A model generated the notes under the pieces. It saw only the letters and a program-made list of their open reading frames with translations. It ran no database searches and was not told the origin of the DNA. Positions 1 to 6,206 of a DNA stretch of 6,206 bases are shown piece by piece (positions within the stretch are counted from its first letter, which is position 1; every line of letters begins with the position of its first letter). This stretch comes from JABWBJ01 sp036507855 (GTDB lineage Bacteria > Gemmatimonadota > Gemmatimonadetes > Gemmatimonadales > Gemmatimonadaceae), in the NCBI GenBank assembly GCA_036507855.1, contig DATCIJ010000240.1, positions 1-6,206 on the forward strand. The letters are read 5' to 3'. A program made the translations under genes and the position numbers.

Positions 1-674
1 GGTTAGGCCGCGATCCGGAGCTGCGGCAGTCGCTGATGCTCACCGTGATGACAGCGACTACCGCCACGCTGCTCGGGGTCGTGTGCGGAACGCCGGTGGC
101 CTACATCCTCTCGCGCTCCGCGTTTCGCGGCCGGGCGGTACTTTCGGCCGTGCTCGACCTGCCCCTTCTCATACCACATCCGGTCGCCGGCATCGCGCTC
201 CTGCTCGTGTTCGGTCGCGAATCGGCCGTGGGCTCGGCGCTCCTGACGGTCGGATTGCGCGTTGTCGGTTCTCCCATCGGGATCATCTGCGCCATGCTGT
301 TCGTGTCGGCGCCGCTGTACATCAGCGGCGCTCGTGAGGCATTCGCCCGTGTCGATCCCCGCTACGAGGCGGTCGCGCGCACGCTGGGCGACGACGCGTG
401 GCGGTCGTTCCGGCGCGTGACGCTGCCGCTGGCGCGCCGCGGAATGGTCGCCGCGGCCGTCGTGATGTGGGCGCGCGCGGTGAGCGAGTTCGGCGCGATC
501 GTCATTCTCACCTACAATCCCAAAGTGGTGAGCATCCTGAGCTGGGACCGCTTCGCGACGTTCGGGTTGCAGGAAGCCCTGCCGGTAGCGGCGGTCATGG
601 CGATCCTCGCGCTCATTCCGCTCACGGTACTCCGCGCGCTGCGCCACGATCGAACGGCGTCGGTGTCGCTGTGA
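1..674 (+). CDS. ABC transporter permease, molybdate/tungstate (WtpB/ModB-like), 5'-truncated by window edge
   Basis: Inner-membrane permease of a binding-protein-dependent oxyanion importer. The reading frame is open from base 3 (LGRDPELRQSLMLTV...), so the true start lies upstream; 223 residues are visible, and family members are roughly 220-280 aa. About five hydrophobic segments can be seen: near residues 12-37, 47-73, 88-108, 141-165 and 185-206. Between the third and fourth is the cytoplasmic EAA-type loop that docks the ATPase (EAFARVDPRYEAVARTLGDD followed by AWRSFRRVTLPLARRG). The following SEFGAIVILTYNPK and the segment ending in ATFGLQEALPVA resemble the tungstate/molybdate WtpB-type permeases more than generic ones. 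The stop codon overlaps the GTG start of the ATPase gene (GTGA), so the two are co-translated. The substrate is inferred from family resemblance; sulfate/thiosulfate permeases are the main alternative. No binding protein is visible to settle it. Confidence 0.85.
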   Translation, partial: LGRDPELRQSLMLTVMTATTATLLGVVCGTPVAYILSRSAFRGRAVLSAVLDLPLLIPHPVAGIALLLVFGRESAVGSALLTVGLRVVGSPIGIICAMLFVSAPLYISGAREAFARVDPRYEAVARTLGDDAWRSFRRVTLPLARRGMVAAAVVMWARAVSEFGAIVILTYNPKVVSILSWDRFATFGLQEALPVAAVMAILALIPLTVLRALRHDRTASVSL

Positions 675-1750
675 TCGACATCCGGGGCCTGTCGGCGAGG
701 ATTGGAGAGTTCGAGCTGCGCGACGTGACGTTTGACGTGCCGACCGGCGGCTACGGCGTCGTGATCGGACCCGCGGGTTCGGGGAAGACCACATTGCTGG
801 AGGCCATTGCCGGCATCATCCCAGCGCGCGCCGGCGACGTGCGTCTCGGCGGCCGCAGCGTCACCAGGACTCCGCCTGACGAGCGCGGCGCCGGGCTCGT
901 GTATCAGCACGGCTACCTGTTCCCGCACCTGTCCGTCGTCGGCAACCTGCGGTACGGGGCCCGGGACGAGGCGTCCGTCGGCGAACTGGTGACCCGCCTC
1001 GAAATCGCTTCGCTCCGCGACCGTGATGTGCGATCGCTCAGCGGCGGCGAACGGCAGCTCGTCTCACTGGCGCGCGCATTGGCGCGCCGGCCGGCCGTGC
1101 TCCTGCTCGACGAGCCGTTCAGCGCGCTCGATCCCCGGCGCCGCGGCAAGACCCGTCGCGAAATCCGCGCGCTGCATCGCGAGTGGGGCTTCACCGCGCT
1201 TCAGGTCACGCACGACTTCACCGAGGCGGGCCTGCTGGGCGACGTCGCCGTCCTGCTTGATTCGGGGAAAGTGCTGCAGTACGGACCGCCCGAGCAGGTC
1301 TTCCGCCGTCCGGCGTCTCCGTACATCGCCGAATTCCTCGGCGCCGAGAATGTCTTCGCGGGGACCGCCCGCGTGCTCGCCGAGGCCGCGCCCGACTGGC
1401 TGGAAGGCGAGGTGGCGGCGCTCGCTCACGGCTATCACGCCATCGAGTTCACCAGCGGTCCGCTCACGCTGTACACCGTGGGCAGCGGCGGCGATGGCCC
1501 CTGTTACGCGGTGGTGCGGTCGGAAGAGGTGGTGCTGTCGCTGGCGCCGCAATCGACCTCGGCGCGCAACCTGTTCCGCGGCCGGGTAGTGGAGGTCGGG
1601 ACGTTAGGCGCCTTCGCGCGCGTGACGATCGACGTGGACGGCACGCCGCTGGTGGCCGCGGTGACCACGCGTTCGGTGCAGGAAATGGGTCTGCGGGAAG
1701 GCTCGGTGGTCTACGCGACGTTCAAGGCGATGGGGGTGCATCTGTGTTAG
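671..1750 (+). CDS. ABC transporter ATP-binding protein, molybdate/tungstate type (WtpC/ModC-like) with C-terminal TOBE domain
   Basis: ATPase that energises the upstream permease at the cytoplasmic face of the inner membrane; 359 aa, a normal length for the CysA/ModC/WtpC class. All nucleotide-binding motifs are intact: Walker A GPAGSGKT (33-40), Q-loop Q79, signature LSGGE (123-127), Walker B VLLLDE (143-148), D-loop SALD (151-154) and H-loop H181. After about residue 235 comes the regulatory part. It includes VVRSEEVVLS, a variant of the usual RPEDI-like strand, and SARNLFRGRVVEVG from residue 297, typical of the TOBE/Mop-like fold that binds oxyanion in this family. The reading frame is open far upstream, but residues before 671 are shadow translation of the permease. 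The GTG at 671 is chosen because it overlaps the permease stop by 4 bp and leads straight into the first strand (IDIRGLSARIG). No clear Shine-Dalgarno is seen, consistent with translational coupling. Substrate specificity is an inference. Confidence 0.92.
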   Translation: MIDIRGLSARIGEFELRDVTFDVPTGGYGVVIGPAGSGKTTLLEAIAGIIPARAGDVRLGGRSVTRTPPDERGAGLVYQHGYLFPHLSVVGNLRYGARDEASVGELVTRLEIASLRDRDVRSLSGGERQLVSLARALARRPAVLLLDEPFSALDPRRRGKTRREIRALHREWGFTALQVTHDFTEAGLLGDVAVLLDSGKVLQYGPPEQVFRRPASPYIAEFLGAENVFAGTARVLAEAAPDWLEGEVAALAHGYHAIEFTSGPLTLYTVGSGGDGPCYAVVRSEEVVLSLAPQSTSARNLFRGRVVEVGTLGAFARVTIDVDGTPLVAAVTTRSVQEMGLREGSVVYATFKAMGVHLC

Positions 1751-1855
1751 CGGCCAGCGACCAGCGGCCAGCGATCAGCGATCAGAGATTGGCAATGAGC
1801 CGGTCGGCCAGTCGTCCACTCTGGTCGCTGATCACTGGTCGCTGATCACTGGTCG
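1751..1855. terminator. Possible long hairpin, candidate terminator between convergent genes
   Basis: The five left heptamers (1751-1785) can pair with the first five right heptamers (1821-1855). In a + strand transcript this gives a 35-position stem with three G-U wobbles and three mismatches, closed by a 35-nt loop. Its place between two convergent genes suits transcription termination or protection of 3' ends. No U-tract follows on either strand, so it does not look like a classical intrinsic terminator. The period-7 structure allows several pairing registers. The role is inferred. Confidence 0.4.
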
Positions 1856-1883
1856 CTGATCGCTGATCGCTGATCGCTGATCG
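1751..1883. repeat. Degenerate 7-bp tandem repeats in opposed orientation filling a convergent intergenic gap
   Basis: Left block 1751-1785 holds five contiguous heptamers: CGGCCAG, CGACCAG, CGGCCAG, CGATCAG, CGATCAG. A sixth unit, CGGCCAG, sits at 1805-1811. Right block 1821-1883 holds nine contiguous heptamers in the reverse-complement orientation: CTGGTCG and CTGATCA alternating for five units, then four identical CTGATCG. The array starts immediately after the ATPase TAG and ends exactly at the TAG of the opposite gene, whose stop falls in a partial tenth unit. Only the spacer 1786-1820 is largely non-repetitive. The repeats are seen directly; their origin (slippage expansion of a terminator stem, or a spreading intergenic repeat) is not known. 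Confidence 0.95.
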
Positions 1884-4121
1884 CTAGAAGGAAAGCATCT
1901 GCGTGAACTTCACCGCCACCGACCGGCCAGCCACCGGCGCGTCCGCCGTCAGGAACCGCTGATCGTTGTACACGATGAACAGGTCGCTGAGCGGGTGGTG
2001 AATGAGGTTGAAGCGGATGTTCGCGTTCAGCTGCTCGGTGGTGGGGTCGTACTGTGACAGCGCGTCGATGAACATCGACGGGCTGAACGAGTAGTTGGCG
2101 CGGACTGTATAGACCGAGCTCACGAACGACCCATTGGGAAGATCGAGGTCGGCATCGGTGCGCTGCATGCCGGCGCTCAGCCTGATTCGATAGCTCGGCC
2201 GCCAGGTCAACGTGCCGTTCACCGATGCCTGCGTTCCATTATACAACTCGCCGAACGTCCATCGCGATGTCAGGTACAGTGCGCGGCTCTGGTCGGTGTT
2301 GGCCAGGATGCCGAACTCGTTCCATCCATAAGGACCTGCGGGAAGCGCATCGGCGTCCGGATGCAGCTGCAACGGCGCGCTGAGGAGATTGAACTGGGGA
2401 TTGTATGACAGTTCGACCACGGCGCCGTTCTCGAAGAAGAAGGACTGCCCGGTGTGCAGCCGCTTCTGCACCATGTGGTTGCCCTGGTCGGTAAACAGCT
2501 CCCACGTCAGATGCGGGTGCAGTTCGCGGATGCCGTTGCGTCGCAACGCCTCGGGGCGGGGGCGGACCCCGATGTCGGCGAACCACTTCTTGACACCGGT
2601 GCGGCGATAGAACCCGAGGTCGTTGTTGAAGTGCTCGCCCAGGGACATCAGCCCGGTCTTGCCGTGGAAGAAGTTGCCCTCGTAGTTGACCGACGTGCGG
2701 GCCGCGTACTGGTCGCCAGTCAGGCCCGGCGTGCGCGTGCCGACGAGATACGTGTTCCAGTCCAGCCGGTTGAAGAAGCGCACGTTGGCGTCGATGCCGG
2801 CCACGCGGTTGTAGTCGCCGTTGTCATCGGTGGACTGGCGCTGCATGTACAATGCGCCGATATCCGAGCCGCCGCCGATGTTCTTGCGCAGGCGCAGCAC
2901 GGTGTAGTTGTTGGCATCAGTAATGTCATCGCCCCGAACCTGCATGTTGATCAGGCCGATCCCGAAGCCACCGGCCACCCCCGTCAGGCGCGCTCCCGCA
3001 TCGATATCGAGTGGTTTGCGATCTTCCCTGATGCCGATGCGCCGGCTGAAGAAGAGCAGGTTGTCGTCGTCAGGCGTTGGCGGCGTGAAGACGCGATTCA
3101 AGCGGGCGGCGTCGCCAACGTAGAACAGGCCCGAGTTCTCAAGGAATGCCTCGCGCTTCTCGGGAAAGAACTGCGCGAACTGGGTCAGGTTGACCTGCTG
3201 CTCGTCGGCTTCGACCTGCGCGAAGTCCGGGCGCACCGTGAGGTCGAGCGCCAGGCCGCGGGTCACGGCGACCTTCGCGTCCACGCCCCCATTGATGTCG
3301 CCCTGGAAGTCATTGCCGCCCAGCTCGCGGAGCGTGGTGGTGAGCACGTACGGCTTCACGCGGATGTCGCGACCGGCCTGGCCCGGATGCAGCCCGGTCA
3401 CGTTGCCCGCCAGGGACAGCCGCATGAGGTTGTAAGCGCGCGGCACGGGCGCCCAGAACGTCACCTCGTTCTTCCGTCGAATGCGTCTCGAGAAGTTGAT
3501 CCCCCACGATTGATCCTCCCCGGGATCGAATCGCAGCGTCCGGAACGGGATGCGGAACTCAACAGTCCACCCTTCCGGACCACGCTGCGTCTTCACGTCC
3601 CAAACCGCGTCCCAGCTGGAGTTGATCTCCCGTCCTTCGTTCGCGATCTGGCGATCGGCCCGTCCGCCCTCAGGGTTGACGATGAACACGTAGCCATTCC
3701 GGCGGTCGCGAAACGTGTCGATGATGACCTCGAAGTCATCCTGGTCGTCCTCGCGGAAATCCTTCCGGATGTCGTTGACGATCTCGCGGGTCGGCTCGGC
3801 GTCCCCCAAGCGCGCCCCGATGTAGAGGTACTGGGCGTCGAACGCGATCATCACCTCGGTCGGCTCGGTGGCCGGCTGCCCTTCACGCGGTTCGCTCTGC
3901 GTGAAGTCCTTCGCGACCGTCGCCCGCCGCCACGCATCTTCATCGAGAACGCCGTCGACACGGATTGGCTCGGAGAGCTGGAGCGCCGGCACCTCCCGGC
4001 GCAGGAATCCGGCCGGCGTTCGGGCGCCGATATCACCCTGGGCGCCGAGGTTCTGAACGAAAGGCGCGACGAGAAACAACGCGCCGGCGATGGCGACCGA
4101 TTGCTGGCAAACGCGAAGCAT
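1884..4121 (-). CDS. Secreted CBM9-like / DUF5916 outer-membrane beta-barrel protein
   Basis: About 745 aa from ATG at 4121; a TTG directly before it (4124) is an alternative start. The N-terminus is a Sec signal peptide: short positive n-region (MLRVCQQ), hydrophobic core AIAGALFLVAPFV, and likely cleavage after NLGAQ near residue 28. From about residue 47 comes a CBM9-like beta-sandwich, opening with the family hallmark IRVDGVLDEDAW (53-64) and continuing through the YLYIGARLGD, NGYVFIVNPEGG and GWTVEFRIPFRTLRF strands. The remaining 500 or so residues look like a DUF5916 barrel: alternating amphipathic strands, FSRRIRRKNEVTFWAPVPR, FPEKREAFLENSGLF and LFFSRRIG. It ends in a terminal phenylalanine (FTQMLSF), as outer-membrane barrels usually do for Bam recognition. 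Proteins of this type are common in Bacteroidota, Gemmatimonadota and Acidobacteriota; their ligand is generally unknown, so carbohydrate binding should not be assumed. It appears monocistronic, convergent with the transporter pair and separated from the Rieske gene by an inverted repeat. No clear Shine-Dalgarno or promoter was seen. Confidence 0.9.
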   Translation of the reverse strand: MLRVCQQSVAIAGALFLVAPFVQNLGAQGDIGARTPAGFLRREVPALQLSEPIRVDGVLDEDAWRRATVAKDFTQSEPREGQPATEPTEVMIAFDAQYLYIGARLGDAEPTREIVNDIRKDFREDDQDDFEVIIDTFRDRRNGYVFIVNPEGGRADRQIANEGREINSSWDAVWDVKTQRGPEGWTVEFRIPFRTLRFDPGEDQSWGINFSRRIRRKNEVTFWAPVPRAYNLMRLSLAGNVTGLHPGQAGRDIRVKPYVLTTTLRELGGNDFQGDINGGVDAKVAVTRGLALDLTVRPDFAQVEADEQQVNLTQFAQFFPEKREAFLENSGLFYVGDAARLNRVFTPPTPDDDNLLFFSRRIGIREDRKPLDIDAGARLTGVAGGFGIGLINMQVRGDDITDANNYTVLRLRKNIGGGSDIGALYMQRQSTDDNGDYNRVAGIDANVRFFNRLDWNTYLVGTRTPGLTGDQYAARTSVNYEGNFFHGKTGLMSLGEHFNNDLGFYRRTGVKKWFADIGVRPRPEALRRNGIRELHPHLTWELFTDQGNHMVQKRLHTGQSFFFENGAVVELSYNPQFNLLSAPLQLHPDADALPAGPYGWNEFGILANTDQSRALYLTSRWTFGELYNGTQASVNGTLTWRPSYRIRLSAGMQRTDADLDLPNGSFVSSVYTVRANYSFSPSMFIDALSQYDPTTEQLNANIRFNLIHHPLSDLFIVYNDQRFLTADAPVAGRSVAVKFTQMLSF

Positions 4122-4171
4122 CAAGTGAGGGGCTGGAGACCGGGAATGACGGGTTAGTAAGGCACGCCAGA

Positions 4172-4246
4172 CTAGTGCCGTTCCAGGTCACCCGCCAGCC
4201 GTTTACGCGCGCCTGCGCCTGGAGGTTGTACCTGGAACGGCACTAG
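4172..4246. repeat. 75-bp element with perfect 17-bp inverted terminal repeats
   Basis: CTAGTGCCGTTCCAGGT at 4172-4188 is exactly repeated in inverted orientation as ACCTGGAACGGCACTAG at 4230-4246, with a 41-nt interior. Inside, CCAG (4195-4198) can pair with CTGG (4219-4222) after a near-symmetric internal loop, so the whole element could form one long hairpin. The right arm contains the TAG stop (4243-4245) of the Rieske gene, and the element lies upstream of the outer-membrane protein gene. No target-site duplication is apparent and no U-tract follows on the - strand. It may act as a terminator for the suf operon or be a REP/MITE-like non-autonomous repeat; the sequence alone cannot decide. 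Confidence 0.9.
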
Positions 4247-4560
4247 CTGTCGTCGCGGCTCTCCACCAGCACCGTGTCGCCCTCCACGCGAACCGCGTAG
4301 GCCTTCACGTCTTCCTCGGCCGGTCCGCGTCGCAGCGCGCCGGTCACGCAGTCGAATCGCGCCCCATGCCAGGCGCACTCGATGGTGCCGTCGGGCAAAA
4401 CCTCACCCGCCGAAAGCGGCATCCCCTGGTGCGTGCACTCGTCGCGGAGCGCGGAGACACGGTCTCCCTGGCGAATGAGGCAGACGCGGTCGCCCGAGGA
4501 GAGGATTACTGCCAAGGTGCCGCCGTCGGGGATGTCCCTTACGGCGAAGGCATCAGGCAT
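4243..4560 (-). CDS. Rieske [2Fe-2S] ferredoxin-like protein
   Basis: A small soluble Rieske protein of 105 aa, the usual size for the single-domain ferredoxin/NirD-like class. Both cluster-binding boxes are intact: C42-T-H44 (within CTHQGMPLSAG) and C62-A-W-H65 (within CAWHGARFD). No signal peptide or membrane anchor is seen, so it should be cytoplasmic. The ATG at 4560 is fixed by an in-frame TGA just upstream (4567-4569). The start lies inside a 7-bp tandem repeat, so the first four residues (MPDA) are repeat-derived; no Shine-Dalgarno is visible. The gene follows sufU after a 21-bp gap. Rieske ferredoxins occur beside suf genes in several phyla, so a role as electron carrier or early cluster recipient for Fe-S assembly is a reasonable inference. 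An oxygenase ferredoxin subunit or nitrite-reductase small subunit is less likely, as no such partner gene is present. The stop codon sits in the arm of a 17-bp inverted repeat. Confidence 0.92.
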   Translation of the reverse strand: MPDAFAVRDIPDGGTLAVILSSGDRVCLIRQGDRVSALRDECTHQGMPLSAGEVLPDGTIECAWHGARFDCVTGALRRGPAEEDVKAYAVRVEGDTVLVESRDDS

Positions 4561-4584
4561 CAGGCATCAGGCATCGCGGCATCA
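4549..4584. repeat. Heptamer repeat GGCATCA spanning the sufU-Rieske junction
   Basis: Units read on the + strand: GGCATCA at 4549-4555, 4556-4562 and 4563-4569, GGCATCG at 4570-4576, one extra C, then GGCATCA at 4578-4584. On the coding (-) strand the unit is TGATGCC, which contains an overlapping stop and start (TGATG). The sufU TGA (4584-4582) is in the last + strand copy and the Rieske ATG (4560-4558) in the second. Because 7 is not a multiple of 3, successive ATGs lie in different frames. Confidence 0.95.
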
Positions 4585-5009
4585 GGGCCTGTTGCCTGTT
4601 GCCTCTCTCATGGCATGCCACGCCATGGTCGCGCACTTCACCCGGGTCGGAAATCGCGCCACTCCGGCGAATGCGCGCAGCGACCCTAACGTCTTGTCCG
4701 GAGGCGTCTCTTTCGAGCGGCCGGTCACCAGGTCGTGAAAGCGCTCGAAGAGTGCCTCCGCCTCCTGGCGGGTCTTCCCCTTGATGGCCTGCGTCATCAT
4801 CGAAGCCGACGCCTTGGAGATCGCGCACCCTTCGCCCGTAAACCGGATATCCGTGATGACGTCGCCATCGACCTGCACGCTCAGCGAAATGCGATCCCCG
4901 CACAGCGGATTCGTTCCGTCGACGTGCTTTGCGCCGGGAATCTCGCCCCAGTTCCTCGGTGAGCGGTTATGGTCCAGGATCACTTCCTCGTAGAGCGCAC
5001 CCAGGTCCA

Positions 5010-5010
<1 letters not shown>
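4582..5010 (-). CDS. sufU: SufU, Fe-S cluster assembly scaffold / sulfur acceptor
   Basis: Cytoplasmic IscU-like protein of the SufU class, 142 aa as expected. The N-terminal hallmark YEEVILDHNRSPRN is present. The conserved metal ligands are C37 with D39 (NPLCGD), C62 (GEGCAIS) and C126 (VKCATMAWHA). The 'insertion' region between the second and third cysteines (about residues 78-124) separates SufU from IscU, and the IscU histidine before the last cysteine is replaced (K125). In SufU proteins these residues bind zinc, and the protein accepts persulfide sulfur from SufS. The ATG at 5010 overlaps the sufS stop by one base (TGATG). A plausible Shine-Dalgarno GAGAGG lies at 5021-5026, 10 nt upstream. 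Family homology appears to end around WHAMREA; the last five residues (TGNRP) are encoded by a small heptamer repeat and look like an added tail. Confidence 0.95.
4587..4604. repeat. Short heptamer repeat GTTGCCT in the 3' end of sufU
   Basis: Two exact adjacent copies of GTTGCCT (4591-4597 and 4598-4604) preceded by a partial copy GCCT (4587-4590). On the coding strand this reads AGGCAAC AGGCAAC AGGC and gives the terminal residues of SufU. It lies next to, but differs in sequence from, the GGCATCA array. Confidence 0.8.

Positions 5011-6206
<1,196 letters not shown>

Noticed and set aside
3..794. A 263-codon open frame on the - strand opposite the permease and ATPase genes
   Set aside because: Arginine-rich shadow translation without domains; the + strand encodes a complete permease EAA loop and the ATPase Walker A motif over the same bases.
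1751..1883. CRISPR-like array
   Set aside because: Units are 7 bp and contiguous with no spacers, so this is a short tandem repeat, not a CRISPR.
2454..4157. A 567-codon open frame on the + strand, antisense to the outer-membrane protein gene
   Set aside because: Its translation is low-complexity (rich in V, A, R, D, E) with no recognisable domain, whereas the opposite strand encodes a clear signal peptide, CBM9-like domain and barrel. Long antisense open frames are common at this GC content.
4122..4171. Promoter for the outer-membrane protein gene
   Set aside because: A promoter must lie near here, but I saw no convincing -35/-10 pair or Shine-Dalgarno, so none is annotated.
4609..4628. 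Partly palindromic sequence CATGGCATGCCACGCCATGG near the sufU end
   Set aside because: It is imperfect and encodes conserved SufU residues (MAWHAM), so the symmetry is probably a by-product of codons.
4553..4903. A 116-codon alternative frame on the - strand overlapping sufU
   Set aside because: Glycine/arginine-rich shadow frame; SufU with all its conserved ligands is in the other frame.

Overview
The window is GC-rich bacterial chromosome and looks mostly like ordinary housekeeping sequence. The long DUF5916-type outer-membrane protein, the SufS/SufU/Rieske arrangement and the abundant 7-bp intergenic repeats would suit Gemmatimonadota or Acidobacteriota (for example Vicinamibacteria). 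This is an inference from gene content; no rRNA or other marker gene is present.

Layout from left to right: (1) On the + strand are the 3' part of an oxyanion (molybdate/tungstate-type) ABC transporter permease and its ATPase. Their stop and start codons overlap (GTGA), so they form one translationally coupled unit. The substrate-binding protein is not in the window and may lie upstream. (2) The 133-bp gap between this pair and the next, convergent gene (1751-1883) is filled mostly by degenerate 7-bp tandem repeats in two opposite orientations. They begin right after one stop codon and run into the other, and could fold as one long hairpin. (3) On the - strand is a full-length secreted CBM9-like/DUF5916 outer-membrane beta-barrel protein of about 745 aa. 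(4) A 121-bp gap (4122-4242) carries most of a 75-bp element with perfect 17-bp inverted repeats, whose outer arm covers the stop codon of the next gene. (5) Also on the - strand, reading from the right edge, is a compact iron-sulfur operon: sufS (cysteine desulfurase, missing only its extreme N-terminus), sufU (scaffold/sulfur acceptor) and a small Rieske [2Fe-2S] ferredoxin. sufS and sufU overlap by one base (TGATG). sufU and the Rieske gene are joined by a 7-bp tandem repeat whose unit itself contains TGATG.

SufS removes sulfur from cysteine as a persulfide and SufU accepts it for Fe-S cluster assembly. The Rieske protein is a likely cluster client or electron carrier. The transporter pair and the outer-membrane protein have no visible functional link to this operon.

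I found no convincing new multi-gene system. The most unusual content is in the gene junctions: three sequence-unrelated repeat families that all have a 7-bp period, one of which forms the stop/start junction of two genes and another the C-terminal codons of one, plus a separate 75-bp inverted-repeat element.
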